Made by a program: the position numbers and the translations under genes
Source: Leptolyngbya sp. FACHB-321
GTDB lineage: Bacteria > Cyanobacteriota > Cyanobacteriia > Leptolyngbyales > Leptolyngbyaceae
NCBI RefSeq assembly: GCF_014695975.1
Contig: NZ_JACJPI010000082.1
Coordinates: forward strand, 1-56,567
Length of the DNA stretch: 56,567 bases
Direction: 5' to 3'
The notes under the pieces: model-generated
Told to the model about the DNA's origin: nothing
The model's database searches: none
The model's input: the letters and a program-made list of their open reading frames with translations, nothing else
Shown here: piece after piece, positions 53,537 through 56,567 of the stretch
How positions within the stretch are numbered: the stretch's first letter is position 1
How the letters are laid out: each line of letters opens with the position of its first letter

Positions 53537-54457
53537 ATGCGATCGCTGCCGCCCCTTAACGCTTTGCATACCTTTGAGGTTGCGGCTCGACATCTGAGTT
53601 TTCAGCAAGCGGCTGAAGAACTGGCGATCACGCCAACCGCAGTCAGCCACCAAATCAAAGTGCTAGAGGATCACTTGGGGGTGTCCTTGTTTCGCCGCCG
53701 CCCCCGACCGCTGGTGCTGACAGAAGTAGGACAACGCTTGTATCCGGCCGTGAGCCAAAGCTTGGATGCGATTGCAGCAGCGATCACTCAATCAACGCAA
53801 GTTTCAGAAGCGACGACCTTAACTGTGAGCGTGACAACGGTCTTTGCAGCTAAGTGGTTAGTGCCTCGTTTAGCTGCATTTCAACGAACCCATGCCAACA
53901 TTGAGCTTCGGCTACAAACTTCAAATGATGTTGTCGATTTACATCGGCAAACGGTTGACGTGGCGATTCGCTATGGCAAAGGCAACTATCCGGGATTGAC
54001 CGTGCGGAAGCTGATGTCAGATGTCTTTATGCCCGTCTGTAGTCCACATTTATTGAAGTCAAAGCAGCCGCTTAAAGAGCCAAGTGATCTATTGCATCAT
54101 CCTCTGCTGCATTTTGAATGGCTTCATTTTGGCACCGAAGCCCCTGACTGGAAAAACTGGTTTAGACTGGCAGGGCTGAACACGATTGACCCAACTGATG
54201 GCATTAAATTTGACGAAGAAAGTTTAACTATTCAAGCCGCGATCGCCGGTCAAGGTATCGCTCTATGCAGCAACATTCATGTCGCTGATGATGTGGCCTT
54301 GGGGTTTTTAGTGCAACCCCTTGATGTGGCCCTAGACGGTTTTAGCTATTCGGTCGTGTATGCCATGAACCACCCTAAAGAAACACTGATCCTCAAGTTT
54401 TTGGCTTGGTTGGTTGAAGCGGCTGGTAGTTTTGCTCAAAACAGAGCTTTGGAATAG
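53537..54457 (+). CDS. LysR-family transcriptional regulator (GcvA-like)
   Basis: 306 residues. The N-terminal winged HTH LNALHTFEVAARHLSFQQAAEELAITPTAVSHQIKVLE is classic, and the residues PTAVSHQI and the 'PLNALHTFEVAARHLS' start are typical of the GcvA subgroup. The effector-binding domain runs from ~90 to 300. It is divergent from the VOC-azoR operon across ~150 bp (53390-53536), the usual arrangement for a LysR regulator and its target. The inducer is unknown; quinones or electrophiles are plausible. Confidence 0.92.
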   Translation: MRSLPPLNALHTFEVAARHLSFQQAAEELAITPTAVSHQIKVLEDHLGVSLFRRRPRPLVLTEVGQRLYPAVSQSLDAIAAAITQSTQVSEATTLTVSVTTVFAAKWLVPRLAAFQRTHANIELRLQTSNDVVDLHRQTVDVAIRYGKGNYPGLTVRKLMSDVFMPVCSPHLLKSKQPLKEPSDLLHHPLLHFEWLHFGTEAPDWKNWFRLAGLNTIDPTDGIKFDEESLTIQAAIAGQGIALCSNIHVADDVALGFLVQPLDVALDGFSYSVVYAMNHPKETLILKFLAWLVEAAGSFAQNRALE

Positions 54458-54557
54458 AGTGGAGCTTGACGATCACCGTCTTGAACCCCTTGGACAGCTG
54501 TTGTTGGATGGGAGTCGGGTGATCAAAAAGGACTACTTGGGGTTTGAGTATCATCGG

Positions 54558-54690
54558 ATATTGTTGGCGAATATACTACGACTATCTCTACAGGCGTATT
54601 ACAAGGATTAATGAGCGACGAAAGAGCAGTCGCTAAAGCGATTGTAAGCTGTTGGTAATCTTGCACGTAGCACGTTCACCAACAGCATTC
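54558..54690. repeat. Inverted-repeat element, family member 4
   Basis: Left end ATTGTTGGCGAATATACTACG (54559 on), right end CGTAGCACGTTCACCAACAGCAT; arms are imperfect. The inner GGTAATCTTGC-x-CGTAGCAC matches member 2. About 133 bp, between the LysR gene and parB. Confidence 0.65.
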
Positions 54691-54728
54691 GTTGCTAAGC
54701 CTCCTTATGCTTAGCCTTAAAAACAGGA

Positions 54729-55643
54729 TCAATCTTCACCAACTATCAAGGTTTTCAGTTCTGCCAGCAGCTTCTTTAAGCGGCGCTGCTTCTTAGGGTT
54801 AGCCCATACTTGCGATCGCTTGGCTAACCGCAAAACATCGTCAATTTGGCTCTTTAAAGATGAGTCTCCTGCTTCAGCATCCTCTTTGACCACTTTAAGA
54901 TTCGCAATCTCTGTTTTGATTTGAGTTAGAGATAAGTCTTGCGAAATAGCCTCTAGCAAAAGCTGGCGTCGTTGCTGGTCATCTTTAATTCGAGCAATTG
55001 CCTGTGCTTTTGTATAAGCAATCTTTCCACTCCGAAGAGCCTCTAAAATCTCAGGCGGTAGGCGGAGTAAGGGTAGCCGTGTTGTAGCAAAAGATTCCCA
55101 AGAAATTGTCCCAAGTTCCGCAAAGACCTTCTCCACAGCTTGTGCTTCCGAGTTAATCAAAACGTTTTGATTAGTATTGCCGATCGCTTCGTTTCGCATC
55201 CGATAGAGGAGCGGTGGCACATCCATCGAGGGGACGTTAAGCCTAAGTCCCAGTAGCTGTAAGACGCCTTCGGTTTCCTCTACCGGGTTCAAATCTTCTC
55301 GCTGTAGGTTTTCAACCAGAGCAAGTTGGAGAGAGTCCTCATCACTCAGTTCCCGAATTGTTACCGGGACAGCCGTTAGTCCAACTGCTTTAGCGGCTCT
55401 GAACCTCCGTTCCCCAGCAACTAGTTCAAAGAGCCCAGTTTTACCAGCAGGACGTACTAGCAGTGGTTCCAAAATGCCATGTTGACGCACAGACTCCGTC
55501 AATTGCTGCAGTTTTTGTGGGTCGAAGTAGCGACGCGGTTGGCTAGCCGGTAAAGTGATTGCATCAATCGCAATGCTCTGATTATTAGATACTAGTTCCG
55601 GTTCAAACTTCCATTCGTCCTTTAGACTATTTCGCCTTGCCAT
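54729..55643 (-). CDS. parB: ParB-family partition protein
   Basis: 304 residues from the ATG at 55643, overlapping the parA 3' end by 17 bp. The ParB/Srx core contains ITLPASQPRRYFDP, LTESVRQHGILEPLLVRP, AGERRFRAAKAVG (GERRxRA box) and ENLQREDLNPVEE, with a HTH-like IAYTKAQAIARI in the centre; the C-terminus is Lys-rich and basic. It would bind a parS centromere and, using CTP in this family, spread on DNA to position the plasmid. No parS is identified. The overlap suggests a translationally coupled parAB operon. Confidence 0.92.
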   Translation of the reverse strand: MARRNSLKDEWKFEPELVSNNQSIAIDAITLPASQPRRYFDPQKLQQLTESVRQHGILEPLLVRPAGKTGLFELVAGERRFRAAKAVGLTAVPVTIRELSDEDSLQLALVENLQREDLNPVEETEGVLQLLGLRLNVPSMDVPPLLYRMRNEAIGNTNQNVLINSEAQAVEKVFAELGTISWESFATTRLPLLRLPPEILEALRSGKIAYTKAQAIARIKDDQQRRQLLLEAISQDLSLTQIKTEIANLKVVKEDAEAGDSSLKSQIDDVLRLAKRSQVWANPKKQRRLKKLLAELKTLIVGED

Positions 55644-56265
55644 ATCGTATCGCCTCTTCAAACAGACAGTCATAGTCCTTTGCAACCGAACTTGCGGGTT
55701 CTCCAGGCATGGTGAACACGGTTGCTGCTTGACCAGGAGCATCAGCAATTGCCTGCCGCTGGTAAATAACAGAGTCTAATAACACGAACCCTTGCGTTTT
55801 ACTTAGCGCTTCCTGGGCTTCTCTCATTAACACCGTTCCGCGCGACGCACGGCTCAGAAACATTGCGGCTTTCGGCGCTCCTTGGCGAATCTTCTGCGCT
55901 TGATGAACCAAGCGAACAATGTCTTTAGCCGCGAGCAAATCCAGATTAGAAGGCTGGATGGGCACCAGTGCCAAATCAACACTCAATAACACTGACTTTG
56001 CTGGTTCTCCCAGTACCGAAGGAGAATCTATCACAACTGAATCATACTCTTCTGCAAGCTTGCCGATTTGATCGAACAAATCGTCGGGATCGTCAATCAC
56101 AATGGATGGCATTCCCAGCTTCGTGAGCCATTGGCTAGAACTCATCTGCCCATCTGAGTCAATTAGAATCACCCGCTGCTTCTTTTGGGACAGCCAGTAT
56201 GCCAGATGGACGGCAGTCGTTGATTTTCCGCACCCACCTTTCCGATTTAAGACTCCAATTAACAT
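55627..56265 (-). CDS. parA: ParA-family partition ATPase
   Basis: 212 residues. A deviant Walker A, NRKGGCGKSTTAVHLAYWL, opens the protein; VILIDSDGQMSSSQWL (A'), YDSVVIDSP (Walker B) and VPIQPSNLDLLAAKDIV follow. It is the short ParA type without an N-terminal HTH (type Ib-like). It forms ATP-dependent gradients on the nucleoid that segregate the ParB-bound plasmid. Strong evidence that this DNA belongs to a low-copy replicon. Confidence 0.95.
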   Translation of the reverse strand: MLIGVLNRKGGCGKSTTAVHLAYWLSQKKQRVILIDSDGQMSSSQWLTKLGMPSIVIDDPDDLFDQIGKLAEEYDSVVIDSPSVLGEPAKSVLLSVDLALVPIQPSNLDLLAAKDIVRLVHQAQKIRQGAPKAAMFLSRASRGTVLMREAQEALSKTQGFVLLDSVIYQRQAIADAPGQAATVFTMPGEPASSVAKDYDCLFEEAIRYGKAK

Positions 56266-56362
56266 CTTCGCTGTTTTATAATGCTCAGCTATTTTGAGCT
56301 AGATGTATCGAGATTATGTCACGATCAGGAGCAGAACAACTACCTTTTAGAGCACATCACTT

Positions 56363-56567
56363 GTGAGCGATCGCCTGCTTTCCGCGCCTCAAAACTATGA
56401 CGATTGGCTGCGCCATCTGAAAGAGCGCATCAGAACCGCTCAAGTTAGGGCTGCACTTGCTGTTAACCAAGAACTGCTTCTCCTCTATTGGCAAATCGGG
56501 CGCTCTATCCTTGAACAACAGCAACAGGAGGGCTGGGGAACAAAGGTTATTGAACGGTTAGCTAAAG
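56363..56567 (+). CDS. YhcG/DUF1016-like nuclease-domain protein, 5' part
   Basis: Starts at GTG (56363) and runs off the window end; 68 residues are visible. NYDDWLRHLKERIRTAQVRA and LLLYWQIGRSILEQQQQEGWGTKV match the N-terminal domain of DUF1016/YhcG proteins, whose C-terminus carries a PD-(D/E)XK nuclease-like fold. Divergent from parA. Function in plasmids is unclear (mobile-element or defence associated). Confidence 0.8.
   Translation, partial: MSDRLLSAPQNYDDWLRHLKERIRTAQVRAALAVNQELLLLYWQIGRSILEQQQQEGWGTKVIERLAK

Overview
The window reads as accessory DNA from a cyanobacterium, most likely a plasmid. HIP1-type GCGATCGC palindromes are scattered through it. Many predicted proteins belong to cyanobacterium-typical groups (DUF1822, CHAT, RTX repeats, a type V-K CAST-like TniQ). 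A ParA/ParB pair, a primase-like replication protein, ribbon-helix-helix regulators and several recombinases point to a plasmid. I recognise no rRNA, tRNA or CRISPR array.

Layout. 1-937: a divergent two-fold tandem array (about 400 bp per unit) of a short motif of unknown role. 938-4627: left end and tnsB-tnsC-tniQ of a transposon closely resembling type V-K CRISPR-associated transposons; no Cas12k, CRISPR array or right end is visible. 4628-9112: small hypotheticals, gene remnants, a secreted tandem CAP-domain protein and a serine recombinase. 9255-16211: one giant RTX protein, followed by a broken serine recombinase (16528-17164) and two secreted-protein genes, one an M23 peptidase fused to a ricin-type lectin. 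19808-23848: a HTH-like / DUF1822 / CHAT-protease cluster in which the CHAT protein has a membrane segment and two PA14-like domains. 23925-30719: a pilin-like protein, small proteins, a large membrane protein and a lipase-like hydrolase. 31900-38402: a helicase remnant, a phage-type adenine methyltransferase and two divergent large tyrosine-recombinase-like genes. 38437-42331: a plasmid-type protein, two small RHH genes and a primase-like replication protein. 43052-45102: three membrane-protein genes.

45.5-51.9 kb differs in texture: higher GC, short unrelated genes (DUF6714-like, NTF2-like, GFA, beta-barrel, flavodoxin-fold oxidoreductase), and imperfect attC-like sites between some of them. 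I interpret it as integron gene cassettes captured in a cyanobacterial replicon; no integron integrase is visible. 52.1-54.5 kb is an azoreductase / VOC pair divergent from a LysR-type regulator. 54.7-56.3 kb is parA-parB, and the window ends inside a YhcG/DUF1016-like gene.

Non-coding structure is rich: four dispersed elements of about 135 bp with inverted GTTGGCGAA-core ends; a 338-bp element with perfect 37-bp terminal inverted repeats that supplies the last codons of the replication protein; a 41-bp palindrome; and two further two-copy repeat families. Degenerate genes (two helicases, a resolvase, a DEDDh exonuclease, an SDR tail) show active gain and loss. Functions are read from sequence motifs remembered from known families; no database search was possible.
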